Source: Mariannaea sp. PMI_226
Taxonomy: Eukaryota > Ascomycota > Sordariomycetes > Hypocreales > Nectriaceae
Assembly: GCA_024336345.1 (NCBI GenBank)
Contig: JANFOG010000012.1
Span: 930,001 to 994,000, forward strand
DNA: 64,000 nt
Direction of reading: 5' to 3'
The notes below the pieces were generated by a model that did not search any database, was not told the origin of the DNA, and saw only the letters and a program-made list of their open reading frames with translations. Shown here in pieces: positions 36,634 to 49,206 of this stretch. A program made the position numbers and the translations under genes. Numbering within the stretch: position 1 is the stretch's first letter; the number at the start of each line of letters is the position of its first letter.

Positions 36634-38366
36634 ATGGCAGAATCCTACCCAACGCTGGCGCAGTGCGCTCTCGTCGCTGCCGCCTTCAAAGTCCTCTTGT
36701 TCCCGGCATAGTGAGTCGCCTCTTTTTCTCTTCTCTTTTTATGTTTGCATCTCCCCTATCAAGCAGCTTGCATTGAGAGCAGCATTTCCCAAGTTGCGAG
36801 AGGACACTTCAACTCTCAGGCAACACATCCAAGATGGAACGAGGCACCCGAGCTAACGTTGATTCACATCAGCAAATCGACCGACTTCGAAGTCCATCGC
36901 AATTGGCTTGCCATTACCCAGAGTCTGCCCCTCAAACAATGGTACTTCGAAAAGACGTCGGAATGGACCCTCGACTATCCGCCCTTCTTTGCCTATTTCG
37001 AATGGGTCCTTGCCCACGTTGCCCGGCTCATCGACCCCCTCATGGTGCGCGTCTATAACCTCGAATACGATAGCTGGCAGACGGTCTACTTCCAGCGGAC
37101 CTCCGTCATCATCACCGAGCTCGTTCTGGTTTATGCTCTTCAGCTGTTCATTGACTCAACCCCCCTCGGATCGAAGCGCGCCGCCCAAGTCGCTGCCCTT
37201 TCCGTTGTCTTGTCTCCCGGTCTGCTGATCATTGACCACATTCACTTCCAGTACAATGGCTTCATGTACGGCATCTTGGTTCTGTCACTCGTCCTGGCTC
37301 GTTGCCGGTCAACTCTGCTGTTGAGTGGACTAGTCTTTGCGGCCCTTTTGTGCTTCAAGCATATTTATCTATATCTCGCACCCGCATACTTTGTCTACCT
37401 CTTGCGGGAGTATTGCCTGTCAAGCAAGTCCATCTTCCGCATTCGTTTCCTGAACTGCATCAAGCTTGGGCTAGGCCTTGTGGGCATCTTTGGGGCCGCA
37501 TTTGGCCCCTTTGCTGCCATGGGACAGATTCCCCAGCTGCTTAGCAGGCTATTCCCGTTCTCGCGAGGACTCTGCCACGCATATTGGGCGCCAAATGTAT
37601 GGGCTCTCTATTCATTTGCAGATCGTGTCCTGATCCACCGTAAGTTTTCTTGGCCATTCGTACATATATCCCATATCCTACAATGCTAACAAAAATTAAT
37701 ATAGTTGCTCCAAGACTTGGACTGACGGTGAATGAAGGGGCGCTGCACAGCGTTACGCGAGGCCTGGTTGGCGATACTGCCTTTGCCGTTTTGCCCGAGA
37801 TCAGCCCACGAATATGCTTCGTTCTGACACTCTTTTTCCAAATTTTACCCCTAGTTAAGCTTTTCACGCATCGTTCCTGGGAGAATTTCATTGGCGCCGT
37901 TACACTTTGCGGCTATGCCTCGTTTCTCTTTGGGTGGCACGTTCACGAAAAGGCCATTCTTTTGGTTATTATTCCCTTTAGTCTGATCGCACTGCGGGAC
38001 CGACGGCATTTGGGAGCCTTCCGGCCGTTGGCTGTCGCGGGACACGTGTCCCTATTCCCCCTACTTTTCACGCCGGCTGAGTTTCCTATCAAGACGGTAT
38101 ACACAATTTTCTGGCTGGTCTTGTTCCTGATGGCATTTGACCGGCTGGCCCCGGCATCGAATAAGCCCAGATTCTTCCTGCTAGATCGATTCAGCACACT
38201 ATACATCGTGGTGAGCGTACCACTCATCGCATACTGCTCAGTGCTGCATCAGTTGGTTTTTGGCAAAGCTTACGAGTTTATTCCGTTGATGTTCACAAGC
38301 TCCTACTCGGCGATCGGGGTTGTTGGGAGCTGGGTTGGCTACATGGTGGTGTACTTTACTGCATGA
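36634..38366 (+). CDS. alg8: Dolichyl-P-Glc:Glc1Man9GlcNAc2-PP-dolichol glucosyltransferase Alg8
   Basis: ER-lumenal alpha-1,3-glucosyltransferase that adds the second glucose to the dolichol-linked N-glycan precursor. Exons 36634-36710, 36873-37639 and 37705-38366 give 501 residues; introns have AGCTAAC and TGCTAAC branch sites. The first splice rebuilds [16 protein letters not shown], the lumenal loop with the catalytic Asp region. It is followed by [14 protein letters not shown] and [14 protein letters not shown]. The diagnostic [20 protein letters not shown] motif separates ALG8 from ALG6. The rest is a chain of membrane helices, with the usual [11 protein letters not shown] motif near the C-terminal third. 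All family motifs are intact. Confidence 0.96.
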
Positions 38367-40548
38367 GACGTAACCATGCATCCTTTATTATATTATATGT
38401 AGACTGGCGGCCTTTTCATCGTGATAGATACCCCTTCAGACCCGAAAAATTCATACAGTTTGTAATATACTACGCAGCTGGAAAAGGGAGGTCTCGCATT
38501 CTGTTGTGACATGGTGGATTAAAACTATGTATTCTTATGAGACTCCAACCCAACAACCTCCAGTCGTTGAACGGTCGTCCGACGAGTGAATGCTGATTCG
38601 ATGATTGTGTTTGATACGCTTAACCTAAAGTGGACGAATGTGGAGATATTCCACGTGAGACGCAAGGCTGAGGATCAAAATTGAGCTAACGACCTCGACA
38701 CAGACGTGGGCGCATTGAGTTGTCAACAATGTGATCAAAAGAGCGACAAAGACGCCAGGGTTGCTTCCCCCTCAACGGGTTCGACGTGCAACAACAAATG
38801 ATGTGAGATGAATCTTAGGTCAGAAACATGTAATTAAAAAGCACTGTAGCGGATGCGGTGGACGCCGAGAAATCGCAGCTGAATTAAACATTTACAAGTC
38901 AGGATGGAGTTGATATAGCTGCATTATGCGGCTGAAATGGGGCTTTGAGTTATTTTGAGAGTGCGTGGGCCATCTATGCATAGACAGAAATATATCTGAA
39001 TATGAATTTGTTCGTGCCGCTAGGTATAAGTTCATACGACGATGCCTCCGCTCAAGCGGCCCTGGAGGAGGCGGGTTTGGCCAGCGACCCACTAGAACAA
39101 GCAATTGAATTTCTCTATTCTGCATATAGGGGAATATCTTGATGAAAGGTAGAGATAAAAAGTTGGTTCGGGCGTCATTTGATGCAGCGGAAGCTGGCAA
39201 AGCCAACGAGCCCAAAAAAGTGCGTGAATGCAGGTGGTGGGCAGTGTTGGCAGCCCGTTAAGGGTAATGTCGGGGGCAAGGAGTGGAGGAGATGAGCGTG
39301 AGTGCGTGAGGAGGAGGAGGAGGACAGCAAGGGAAGCGCCGTGCCGTCGGAGGGGTAGGGGGGGTAGAATTTTTGGAAGGGGGGTGTCGCCAAAGTTTAG
39401 TCGCTCCCCCCAATGGTTTTGTGTGGCCGGCCGAAGACCGGGATTTCTAGAATTTTCCTGTTCCTGTTTGTTTTTTTTGCAGAGTGCAGCTCGGAGTGAA
39501 GCGGTCTTAAATCAATTGAAATAGGAAGATGACGATAGAGATGTATATCTAACTACTGAAAACCCTCTTTTGATTGAGTCTTGTGCTCCACGCATGGCTT
39601 CTTTTCTTCTTCCGTTCTGTCCCAGACGGGTTCCAGTTCCGTGACGCTGATGGCTGATCGATCCATGACTAGCGGTACCTGGCGCGGCGCCCCGACTCAT
39701 GCGGCACTGACAGGGTACTTTGAGGGTACTTAATTCGGCTAAGAGGCCTGCAGAGTGGCATGCGTATCCTTCATGTAGCCAACCCCGGTTTTTTTTTTCA
39801 TCTTCGACCTGGCCGGCTTTCCTTGCTGCACGGAGAACAGCCATTTGGTACCAATTAACACGACGAGAACCACTGTTCACAGTAACTCACACCCACCTTT
39901 GCTCCTGCTCTGCTTTTCGGGGGTCCCTCTCGCCGTTGCTCCCGTCGCGTCAGCCCGCTCCATGCTCTTGCTTTCTTTTCTTCCTCCTCCGCCTCCGCCT
40001 TCTCCTCCTCCTCCATCTTCCTTTCTTCTTCCTCCTCCACCATCGTTGCATTTCCTCACATCCGGACCTCGAACGAAACGACAACACCCCCAACGACGTC
40101 CGCGTCGCGCCTGTCAATAGAACCCGCTATTTACACACCCCCTGGCCCTCAACTCTTTTTATTTCGCGTTTATACCCTTCTCAGTTCCGTCGCCGCGTGT
40201 AAGTCGTCAAAATCCAAACCCGGACGGACCCCGGCCAAGCCGCGACGAAGCCACTACTTTCACCTGTCTCCGAATCTCACCCGCGCGCCCGCGTTTGGCC
40301 TTTTCACCTTTCGTAGACCTGCAATCACGAAACAGGCACCAGCAGCAACAACAACTCTTGTCCACCACCCACCTCTGACGACGTTTCTGCCTCCCGTCTC
40401 TTGTTATATCTCGATGGTGCGAAACATCTGGCCTGTTCACATACTTTCTTGTTAGTGGGGGAGAAGGCTGTCTGTCAGCCCTGCATACGGCCTGATCTTT
40501 TTGTTCACTTGGATCTCGACCGTTTGCGCCAGTCTTTTCAGCTAAGCT
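38367..40548. other. Intergenic region upstream of the Itc1-like gene
   Basis: A 2.2-kb gap without a recognisable gene. The right half (about 39900-40540) is strongly pyrimidine-rich, with CTCC/CCTCCG repeats typical of fungal promoters and 5' leaders. ORFs here look like products of this biased sequence. Confidence 0.5.
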
Positions 40549-43500
40549 ATGGTATTGCCTCTCCCCATACCCGCTTATCTTCGCCCAGGACAATCGCTAA
40601 GTGTTGATTGTAGGTTCTGTTCAAGCGGAAACCCGTCCGATTCTTGCCTCCGGCAGAGATTGAGGATGAGAATACCGAGGTATGCCTCTAGGCTCCAGCT
40701 ATCCTTCCCCTTTGAAGGTTTGCGCGATGCTCATTTTTGCAACCAGGTTTGGCACATCCCCCAAACAGGGGAGATCTTCACTTCGTATGAGGACTATTTG
40801 AATCGGTATGCACATTCTACTCCCCAAGCACAAAATGATTTTTAGCTTACATATTTTTTGTTTATAGCATGGATTTTTATAGACAGGTATGATAGTAATG
40901 TTTGTGGTTCACCGCATAGCAGCTACTTACTAGACTGATGTAGCGCCGCTTCAATGACCAAATTACAGGCCATTCCGGCTTGACCTTCTTCGAGGCTTTC
41001 AAGAGCGAGGTAAGTCCTCTCCTCGTCAATCATGTGCAACCCACACTCAGAAATCGCAATCAGCTCGCTGGAGGCAAAGAAGTCGAGGCCTCATTCCCAG
41101 AAGCTCTTAAGGGCCCCGTTTTGCGAAAAATCCAATTCCAGACCGTCTCGCGACTCGATAACCTCGTCGACCAAATATTTGATGAATTCAAGCAAGAATA
41201 CTTTCCTGGTGAAGAGGTGACGGTTACTTTGGTCGGCGGAGAGCGGGCTCACGGCCTGGTTCGGGACAAGACAACCTTTGGTCCTAGGACTCTTCCTGAC
41301 GGAACACATGGCCGACCTACGACGCGATATTTTGTTAACGTCAAGGGTTCCCAGAAAGAGACGGTTGTCACTGATGAACATATTTGCCGTGACCGGGGAA
41401 TTTTCACAAAGGCTATGCTACGATCATTCATCAAGAAGACCGTCAGTCGTGAAGCCTGGAACGGAGCTCCTTGGGTGGTGATACCTGAATACGCCGTTCA
41501 ATACAACATCAACAGCAACATCCCCACTCATCTTCAGTACAAAACCAAGGTCCAGGAACGTAAACAGCTTTTGGCACAGAAGCGCGCTGGTGTCCCTCAC
41601 GAAACCAACGGCCACGGCCCAGCTCTGATTCACTCCGGACCGATGCGACTCCCAGAATTGAAGCCCGCACCCAAGAGCAAGACGAAACCCAGCCAGGCCG
41701 ACTCTAACCACAAGGGACTCAAGTGGCCTCTTAACATGCCCGTCCATGGAGGTAATCCCACCACCTACCGGCCGAGCGAACCCAGCCAGGTGCCAGTACG
41801 CGAACCTACTCCACCGCCACCACCGCCTCCTCCTCCCAAGTATCCTATTGAGGATTTATTGCTCGAGCCTCGGGGGGATCGCAAGCGGCCCCCGCTCAAG
41901 TACCTATGCCATAACCCTCCAGTACCCGTGGAAGATGGAGATGCAATCTTCAATGATATCGACATGGATTCAATTGGGCCTCTATTGGAGACTTGGGACA
42001 CTCTCAATGTATACTGTGAGGTATTCAAACTGGATTCCTTCACCTTTGATGATTTCGTCGAGACAATGTCCGTCGCGTCTGAGCAAGTTCCTGTTCACCT
42101 TTTCGATGAGATTCACTGTTCTGTACTTAAGGTGTTAGTCGATTCCGAAGCCGACGGTGGTAAGGTGCGGATTACGTTGCCAGAGATTGAAGAGGAGGAC
42201 AGTGATGAAGACGATGAGGATGATGAGGACGAGTCGACCGAGCCAACTCCGGAGCCAGAACCTAAACCCGTGGGGCGTGCTACTCGAAGCAGTCTGGCCA
42301 GATTAGAGGCCGAGCGTCTGGCTGCCGAACTTGCAGCTGAGGAGAAGGAAAGTGAGGCTGCTGAAGCGGAGGCTCAACACCGCGCCGAAGAGCTACTAGA
42401 GGGTTACGATTGGATCGAGCATCTTCGAAAACGCGATTTCGCCAACGGAGGCTGGGAGCGAATTATGGTCGGCCTGCTCCATCAACTGTCCAAGAACGAG
42501 AACCAACAAGACGCCTGCGCAGAACTGCTGCATCAGCTTGTTCCCTCTGACGTGGAACCGACACAGGAAACTGTGCGACAAGCCTACTCCGAACTCAACG
42601 TCAATTATCGTGTTAAGGCTCTGCAAATCATCTGCATGTTGACCATGGAGACTAAGGCGGTCCGCGGATTTATGGAGGACTGCAGTGATATCATGACTCA
42701 ATATCGCAAGGAGAAGATTGAGTGGCAGAGACAGCGAAAGCAAGCGTAAGTGATGAGTTTGAGATCAAAACGAGTAGGATCATCTGCTAACATCTGATCT
42801 GCAGTGTGGAAGATCTTCGGCAGTTGAACGAAAAGCGCAAGATTCTTCTCCCAGAAAACATGCCGCCTTCTCCGCCTCAACAGAAGGCAGAGCAAGATGT
42901 GAAAATGACGGACGTTGATGAGTCTCTCCAAATGTCGAGGGAGGAGGATGGCGATGAAACCGAAGAGGAGAGTGCACCTCGAGTTAAGCGCCGAAAAACA
43001 CAAATAGCCGCGCAGCAACGCAGGCGTGAGGAACAGGCTAGGAAAGAAAAAGAGAAGGCGGAAAGGGCGCCAAAACTTCCAGCCCAGTCGAAGCAGTTTA
43101 TCAAGTTGCTGAAGGATATCCAGAAGAAGGAAGATCAGATTAAGAACTGCGAGGATGAAATCGCGACTCTGGATAACGACTTGCGGGAAGCGGACTGCCC
43201 TCGAACCCGGGTTTTGGGTAAGGATCGATTTTGGAACCGCTACTACTGGTTTGAGCGCAATGGCATGCCATATGGTGGACTTCCCAACAGCTCGACAGCC
43301 TCAGCTGAATATGCCAACGGATGCATTTGGGTCCAAGGTCCAGATACCATCGAGCGAGAGGGCTATATTGACTTACCACCGGATGCACAAGAAGAATACC
43401 GGGCGAAGTTCAACATGACGGTCCTAGAGCGGAAGGCGATGGAAGAAGGAAGGACCAGCGTTTTCAATGCCCACCAATGGGGATATATCTGCGAACCAGA

Positions 43501-43876
43501 ACACGTGGGCGAACTTATCAAGTGGCTCGACCCGCGAGGGCTCAACGAGCTGAAGCTTAGAAAGGAGCTTCTGAACTACAAGGATCGAATTGCTAAGCAC
43601 ATGGAGAACCGAAAGGCATATCTTGCACCTAGCGAAGAGGCTGAGAAGAAGGAAGAGACAAACACGAAGCGAATGAGCACGCGAATCCGAGAGAAGACGC
43701 CTGAGCCTCCAAACTACCGATGTTTGCACTGGGAGAACACGATGGCTCTTGAGGAGCTTGGTCATTTCCACAGTGATCCACCACCTCCCCCGAGGTCCAA
43801 GAAGGGGTCCAAGAAGCGGGAGTCTGTAATCGAAGCCGCTGCACCGGCGCCAAAGAGCCGGAAGCGACGTGGTTAG
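40549..43876 (+). CDS. itc1: ISWI-complex subunit, Itc1/ACF1-like (WAC-DDT-WHIM)
   Basis: Non-catalytic partner of an ISWI nucleosome-remodelling ATPase, nuclear. Seven exons (40549-40551, 40614-40679, 40747-40805, 40868-40886, 40944-41009, 41064-42745, 42805-43876) give 988 residues. Exon 1 is the start codon alone, and exon 4 is 19 nt. The WAC domain (about 1-125) begins MVLFKRKPVRFLPPAEIEDE and contains VWHIPQTGEIFTSYEDYLNR and SFPEALKGPVLRKIQFQT. The DDT domain lies near 390-435 (FTFDDFVETMS). WHIM1 is near 580-625 (LNVNYRVKALQIICMLTMET). WHIM2, near 765, reads VLGKDRFWNRYYWFERNG. An acidic stretch and a Lys/Glu coiled region separate the domains. Intron 5 (54 nt) could be retained without a frameshift. 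Confidence 0.92.
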
Positions 43877-44626
43877 TCGGGAGTCTGCGAAGATTGTCAT
43901 TGACGATGGTGCAGTTTCTTGACATTTTTTCTTGACACCGAGTTTGGGAATCTGCATGCCGCCTCGGATTGTACATTTCAAGGATGTGGACTTGTAGTGA
44001 AGGAATCGCATTGGAGGACTTGTTTGTGTGTATTTGGCCTGGATACTTTGCGAGCATAGAAAGGGAGGTTTGGGAGGTTGGGGTGATTTAGGAGGCAATG
44101 ATGCATTAGCTGGTGACACGAAAATGAGTTGTACGGCGTTTTTGGGGCCGGCCAAGGCAAGAAATGAGCCTCGGCAACGTTTAGGGAGTATCGCATAGAT
44201 TAGACCTGATTCGAATCATCAGATGACGATTGATAATGCCATTGGTTGGGGACTTTTGTTCTATTTCTGCTCTGCGACGAAAGGATTTTGTGTCTTGGTG
44301 GGTTTGGGAAGTATGTCCGAAGGTGGAGACGTTGTGTCGGTGGTTTGGAGACCGATGTGCACTGATGTGCACCGATGTCATTGATTTCCGATGGATTTAT
44401 GGACTTAGTTTTGGTTGCGGAGCACGTCGGGAGAATGGACGTTGAAACCATCCGAGACTTCCTATGCCTGGTATATATATATGTACACATACAGGTTACA
44501 GATCTGGATGAACCCGCCCTTGTTTGCTCTGCTGTATTCTACCTCTCACCAATCTAATTGACTTGAAAATCCCACCTACTTTTTCTTGTTCCTTTTTTTT
44601 TCTTTCTCTCTTGCTCTTCAAGCACA
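43877..44626. other. Intergenic region
   Basis: A 750-bp gap between two genes on the same strand. It holds the 3' flank of the itc1-like gene and the promoter of the glutathione transferase, with a T/C-rich stretch before its ATG. Confidence 0.5.
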
Positions 44627-45589
44627 ATGGCCACCACTCACGACTTACCCAAGATTAAGCTGCACTGGTACAGACGTCATATCCCATCCATTCCGCTGCT
44701 GGCAACGTATACTCATGTTTCTCCAGGCTCGACCGTTCGCGCTCTCAGCGCATCCTTTGGCTCCTCGAAGAACTCAAGCTTCCCTACGAGCTAGAGATTT
44801 ACCATCGAGACAAGCAGACGCAGCTTGCTCCGCCAGAGCTTGAGAAGGTCCATCCGTTGGGGAAATCACCTGTCGTGACCGTCGAGGCGTCGGGCTCAGA
44901 TGGCGCACCCCCGCTGGTTCTCGCTGAGAGCGGGTTCATTACCGAGTATCTTGTTGGTCATAGCCCCGAGGGGAAGAGGCTGATGCCTGAGAAGTGGAGG
45001 GATGGCATGGAGGGCAAATTTGGCGGCGAGACTGAGGCGTGGATGAGGTATCAGTACTACATGCATTTTGCCGAGGGAAGCTTCATGCCGACATTGGTAT
45101 TGGCCTTGTTCATTGGAGGTGAGTTTGTTTTTTCTTGCCGCGAGTGAAGCAGAAGTGAAGTTGGCATTCACGATATTTCATATGAAAGCAAACTGACGTA
45201 TTCGGAAACAACCCAAAAAAGGTCTTCGATCGCCATCGGTGCCATTCTTCATCCGGCCCATCACATCGCTCGTGGCGAATCGTATTTTCGCAAACTTCAT
45301 CTTCCCCAACACGCGGCGCAGCCTAGCGCTCCTGGAGACGCACCTCTCGGACCACCAGCCCGGCGGCTACCTGTGCGGCGACCACCTAACAGCGGTGGAT
45401 ATCTTGATGAGCTTCCCGCTGATTGCAGCCAAGGACAAGATGGACTCCTTTGGCGCGTTCGTGGGTGGATCGTGGAAGACGGAGTTTCCGAAGCTGGCAG
45501 AGTATGTGACGAGGATCGAGGCAGAGGAAGGGTACAAGAAGAGCGTGGAGAAGATTAAGGAGATTGAGGGAGATTTTCAAGTTTCTTGA
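44627..45589 (+). CDS. Glutathione S-transferase, Gtt1-like
   Basis: Conjugates glutathione to electrophiles or acts as a peroxidase. Exons 44627-44667, 44727-45118 and 45222-45589 give 266 residues. The thioredoxin-fold N-terminal domain starts IKLHWLDRSRSQRILWLLEEL and contains KVHPLGKSPVV (cis-Pro) and LAESGFITEYL, which carries the glutathione Glu-Ser motif. The helical C-terminal domain contains the GDHLTAVDILMSFPL capping motif. Arg/Ser in LDRSRS occupies the catalytic loop as in yeast Gtt1. The second intron (103 nt) separates the two domains' halves. The substrate is unknown. Confidence 0.92.
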
Positions 45590-46242
45590 TTATTGGGGGG
45601 AAGTAAGCTCAAAGGCTTATAAGGAGAGTTGATGCCTCTGATATATGCCCCGGGCGCTCGTTGTACCTTTGTATTGCGTTCATTGTTAGTCACTTGACTT
45701 GGCTGTGTGTCTTATTAGGCTATGGAAGGCAGTATAATAAATATGATGAGTTTTTCTTGTATCAAATACACACAGATAGTCCCATTTCCTAATGGATATC
45801 ATTTTCGAAACCCAGCACGTCTATACTTTGTGATCAATGCTTCGTTTTTGAGTGCAACCTTGGTTGGGGCAAGATGCAAGAAACGCATTCTAATTGAAGA
45901 ACCGAGAATCAGGCGAAAACTTCAACAAAATGATAGTACTAAAATAAATAGATTTATAGATAGCTACCCATTTTTTGCATCATTTCCAGACATGGAGTTT
46001 CTGAAGAAATTCACGATATAATTCCTACAGCAGGTAGGTACGTATCCTGAGCAAGCACTCACCGAAGACGCTTGACTATAACTCCGCCCTCATTCGGTGC
46101 ACACCGAGGAAAAGTGGATCTTCAACATCGGAATTGCAAAAATAACTGGAGCCAACCTTCAAGACCTTCTCATCAAATCCCACGTTTAATAAGCCTCTCA
46201 CTCTCTTCCCCCCCCCCTCCGAAGCCTGACGGCCAATTCGCA
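45590..46242. other. Intergenic region
   Basis: A 653-bp gap, AT-rich on the left. The upstream part of the PPR ORF (46072-46242) is open but ignored, because the ATG at 46243 gives a good mitochondrial presequence. Confidence 0.45.
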
Positions 46243-48768
46243 ATGTTCGCTTCGAGAACAGTCTGTTCACGATGCGCTTCTCAATTGCGCTCAATCGCCG
46301 TCCCGCGGCTGGGCGCAGTGGCTCGGTACGCCACCCTGTCGGATTCGCCTCAAGCACCCCCCGTTCACAACCATGAGACGCCTGAGGTTCAGCGCACAAC
46401 CGGCGTGAAACGGCCAGGTCCGGCAATGGAGTCAAAGGGGCTACAGGACCCTGCGCTGGCATTGTTCAACGACGTGGTCAGCCCTACGGCGAACATTTCG
46501 ACCGGCACTGAGATTTCAACGCAGCCTGTCATGAGTGAGTTGGAGCTTGTTGCCAAGGTCAACCACCTGGTCCAGAGAGGCATGCACCTGCACAAGGAGT
46601 ACCATGCATTCCGGGAAGAAATCTGGCCTCACATCGTAGAGATGCCCCAGATACCGAAAACTGTCTACGAGGCGGCTACCGAGGTCCTTGGCAAAGTTCG
46701 ATCGCAGATCTGTTGGGTCGATGGCAACCGTCCAGTATGCCTGGAGATTGCCCAGATGTACGATTTCCTTGGAAGACGGAACCTGGACACGCGGAATGAC
46801 ATAGTCTTAACTCTGTGCCACAACTTGGTCGAAACTCAACACCCCAGTTGGAGGCGCCAGCTGCTCATGAAGGACCTTGTTGGTTTGTGGCAACATATTT
46901 CGCAGCTGAGGAGGCGAAGTGAAACAGACCAGGGGTTACGCTTTGCGCTCCCTACTGCACAAGATGTACTGGACGACCTGGCCAAAATCCCCAAATTGGA
47001 CGAGGAGAGTACCGATCCAGCTACCGTAAAGAGGGCACTGTCGTCCATCTTTCTTCTGTTTCCTCCAGCTCATGCCGAATCTATTCTACCCGGACTCTTG
47101 GCAACTCTAGCACTTCTATCAGACAAGAAATTTGCGAACCGGAATTTCCAGATTCAAGCTGCACCATTACTCCATCTCGTCCAACTAATTGTTTTGAGAC
47201 TAAAAGGTGGACTTACTCCGGAGGTGGTTGACTCCATCTTTCTGAAGAGGAACTCGGGTGTCTGGCCTAAACAACGGAAGTTGCGTACCTATGTTCTCAC
47301 CCAGCTGCCCGAAATCACCAAACTGCTACTCTACCAGAGTGACCACTGGCAGGGCGGGCTGGATACGAAAGTGGAATCTGATGTGGCCAAGGCAATTAGC
47401 CTGTCAACATTTCACGCCCAGCTGCGCGCTGCCTATCGTTCGCGAAACACAGGCGCCATACTGTCAATCTGGCAGAACCTCAAATCAAACATACAAAGTA
47501 ACCCAAGGCTTGACGAGGACATTCGCGACGACCCCCACTTCCTTGACTTTTGGATATTTGTGTGGTGTGGCGTCCGAAGGAGTAATATGCTGCAGGAGAC
47601 TCTCGATCTGATGAACAGACTGGGTATCGAACCGACGCTCAAGACATACACAGCCATGATGCACGGATGGAAAATGGCAAAGGAAACGGCCAAGATTGAG
47701 GCGTTATGGGCACAGCTCACAGAATCTGGGATGAAGCTTGACGTAATTGTGTGGACCGAGCGTGTTTCCGCCCTGATTGAAGGAGGGCAACCGGAGATGG
47801 GCGTGCAAGCGCTGGTGCAGATGGTCACATACTGGAAGAAGGCTGTTGAGCAAGGTCGCCAGAACCACGCCGTGGAGCCAACCATTGCGGTAGTCAATGC
47901 TGTGCTCAAGGGACTACTACGCCAGGGCGATGCCAACAAAGCCAATGAGGTTCTGGGCTGGGCGGGCAAGGAAGGCTTCTCGCCCGATGTCCGAACGTTC
48001 AACATTCTTCTCCGCGAGACCCTTCGTGGCGAAAACTCGGATAACGCCAAATCCTTGCTACATTCCATGAGGCAGCAGGGCATCGAGCCCGACTCTGCGA
48101 CTTTCACCATTCTGCTGGAGGGTGTTCTAGGCCGCATGGGGTCGGATGTCGCTGTTGAGGAGCAACTGGAAGCCATTGACGAAGTGTTTACCGAGTTTGA
48201 GTATTCAGGCGTAAAACCTGGTCTGGAGACGTACGGCAAGATGCTCTACGCAGTGGCAAGCTTATCCAATGGCTCGGAAGAGGCCATTGCCGCTGTGCAG
48301 GAACACATGCGCCGCGGAGGCTTCACCATAACAGCACACATGGTGACCATTCTCATCGAGCGTGCCCTGAAACGAAACCCCCCGGACATTGCCAAGGTGC
48401 GGGCGCTCTTGCAGGAGCACAAGCTCGACAGCATCGAGCAGGGCGACCAGACACTTTGGGAGCGTGTTGTGAGCGCTTTTGCCGTGGCTGGTCAGAAGGA
48501 GGAAGCTATGGCGCTCTTCGACAAGCTTACTGACGCCGGCCGGCCGGTTACGTCGTTGCCATGCTTGACTGACCTGCTGCGGATGCTGCTCGAGGTAGGC
48601 GACAGGCCGACAGGGGCGAGAGTCGTGAAACTCGTGCTGGAGAACCGGCTGAAGCGCGGGGAGCAGTTTAATGAGCGGTACTGGCGGCATCACTTTTGGC
48701 ATTTGGCTAAGGGCAACGGCTTACTGCAGGGCGTTGATGTGCCTAATGAGCTACGGGATGACATGTAA
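46243..48768 (+). CDS. Mitochondrial pentatricopeptide-repeat (PPR) protein
   Basis: Probably an RNA-binding factor for mitochondrial mRNA maturation or translation. A single exon gives 841 residues. The start at 46243 was chosen over 46072 because it yields an Arg-rich amphipathic presequence (MFASRTVCSRCASQLRS). Most of the N-terminal half is helical with no motif I can name. PPR units are recognisable from about residue 455 to 670: PTLKTYTAMMHGWK, PTIAVVNAVLKGLLRQGDANKA, PDVRTFNILLRE and PDSATFTILLEGV. Further weaker repeats follow to the C terminus. The target RNA cannot be told from sequence. Confidence 0.85.
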   Translation: MFASRTVCSRCASQLRSIAVPRLGAVARYATLSDSPQAPPVHNHETPEVQRTTGVKRPGPAMESKGLQDPALALFNDVVSPTANISTGTEISTQPVMSELELVAKVNHLVQRGMHLHKEYHAFREEIWPHIVEMPQIPKTVYEAATEVLGKVRSQICWVDGNRPVCLEIAQMYDFLGRRNLDTRNDIVLTLCHNLVETQHPSWRRQLLMKDLVGLWQHISQLRRRSETDQGLRFALPTAQDVLDDLAKIPKLDEESTDPATVKRALSSIFLLFPPAHAESILPGLLATLALLSDKKFANRNFQIQAAPLLHLVQLIVLRLKGGLTPEVVDSIFLKRNSGVWPKQRKLRTYVLTQLPEITKLLLYQSDHWQGGLDTKVESDVAKAISLSTFHAQLRAAYRSRNTGAILSIWQNLKSNIQSNPRLDEDIRDDPHFLDFWIFVWCGVRRSNMLQETLDLMNRLGIEPTLKTYTAMMHGWKMAKETAKIEALWAQLTESGMKLDVIVWTERVSALIEGGQPEMGVQALVQMVTYWKKAVEQGRQNHAVEPTIAVVNAVLKGLLRQGDANKANEVLGWAGKEGFSPDVRTFNILLRETLRGENSDNAKSLLHSMRQQGIEPDSATFTILLEGVLGRMGSDVAVEEQLEAIDEVFTEFEYSGVKPGLETYGKMLYAVASLSNGSEEAIAAVQEHMRRGGFTITAHMVTILIERALKRNPPDIAKVRALLQEHKLDSIEQGDQTLWERVVSAFAVAGQKEEAMALFDKLTDAGRPVTSLPCLTDLLRMLLEVGDRPTGARVVKLVLENRLKRGEQFNERYWRHHFWHLAKGNGLLQGVDVPNELRDDM

Positions 48769-49206
48769 GATTTTTGAAAGTGTTGGTGGGAAAGCAGCAC
48801 GTAAACGTCTTTTCTTTCGACGAATTGGCGAATGGGTAACGTTTTGTGTCCTCCTGGGGAAAAAGAGCGATTTCTATCCCCTTCTCTTTTCACAGAAGAC
48901 CAGACACAACTAAAGGGGGAAAATTATGGGGTTAAAATTTGTATGAGAGGTGGGAAAAATATTCCTCGTTGCATTTCATTTTGCCTTGTTATGTCCCATA
49001 GAAACAAACCTGTACATGTAGATGAAGAGGAACATGAATTCATGCCATTTTATCACCCCAAAAACCGAGGAGAAAACCTGTCTTTTGTCCAATTTTGCGC
49101 CAATACTCCTGTGATGTTTAAAACCCCCGATGACTCATTTTCCGTGGGGTCAGCCCATTAATTATTATCGTCCTTTGGCAGCTGATGAGTTTCAACTCCC
49201 GCCCTT
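48769..49206. other. Convergent 3' flanks
   Basis: A 438-bp AT-rich gap between tail-to-tail genes; nothing coding is recognised. Confidence 0.5.

Noticed and set aside
39720..40202. Ser/Pro/Leu-rich plus-strand ORF upstream of the Itc1-like gene
   Set aside because: Falls in a pyrimidine-rich leader; composition explained by CTCC repeats.
47433..48239. 268-codon minus-strand ORF inside the PPR gene
   Set aside because: Antisense shadow; the sense frame has clear PPR motifs.
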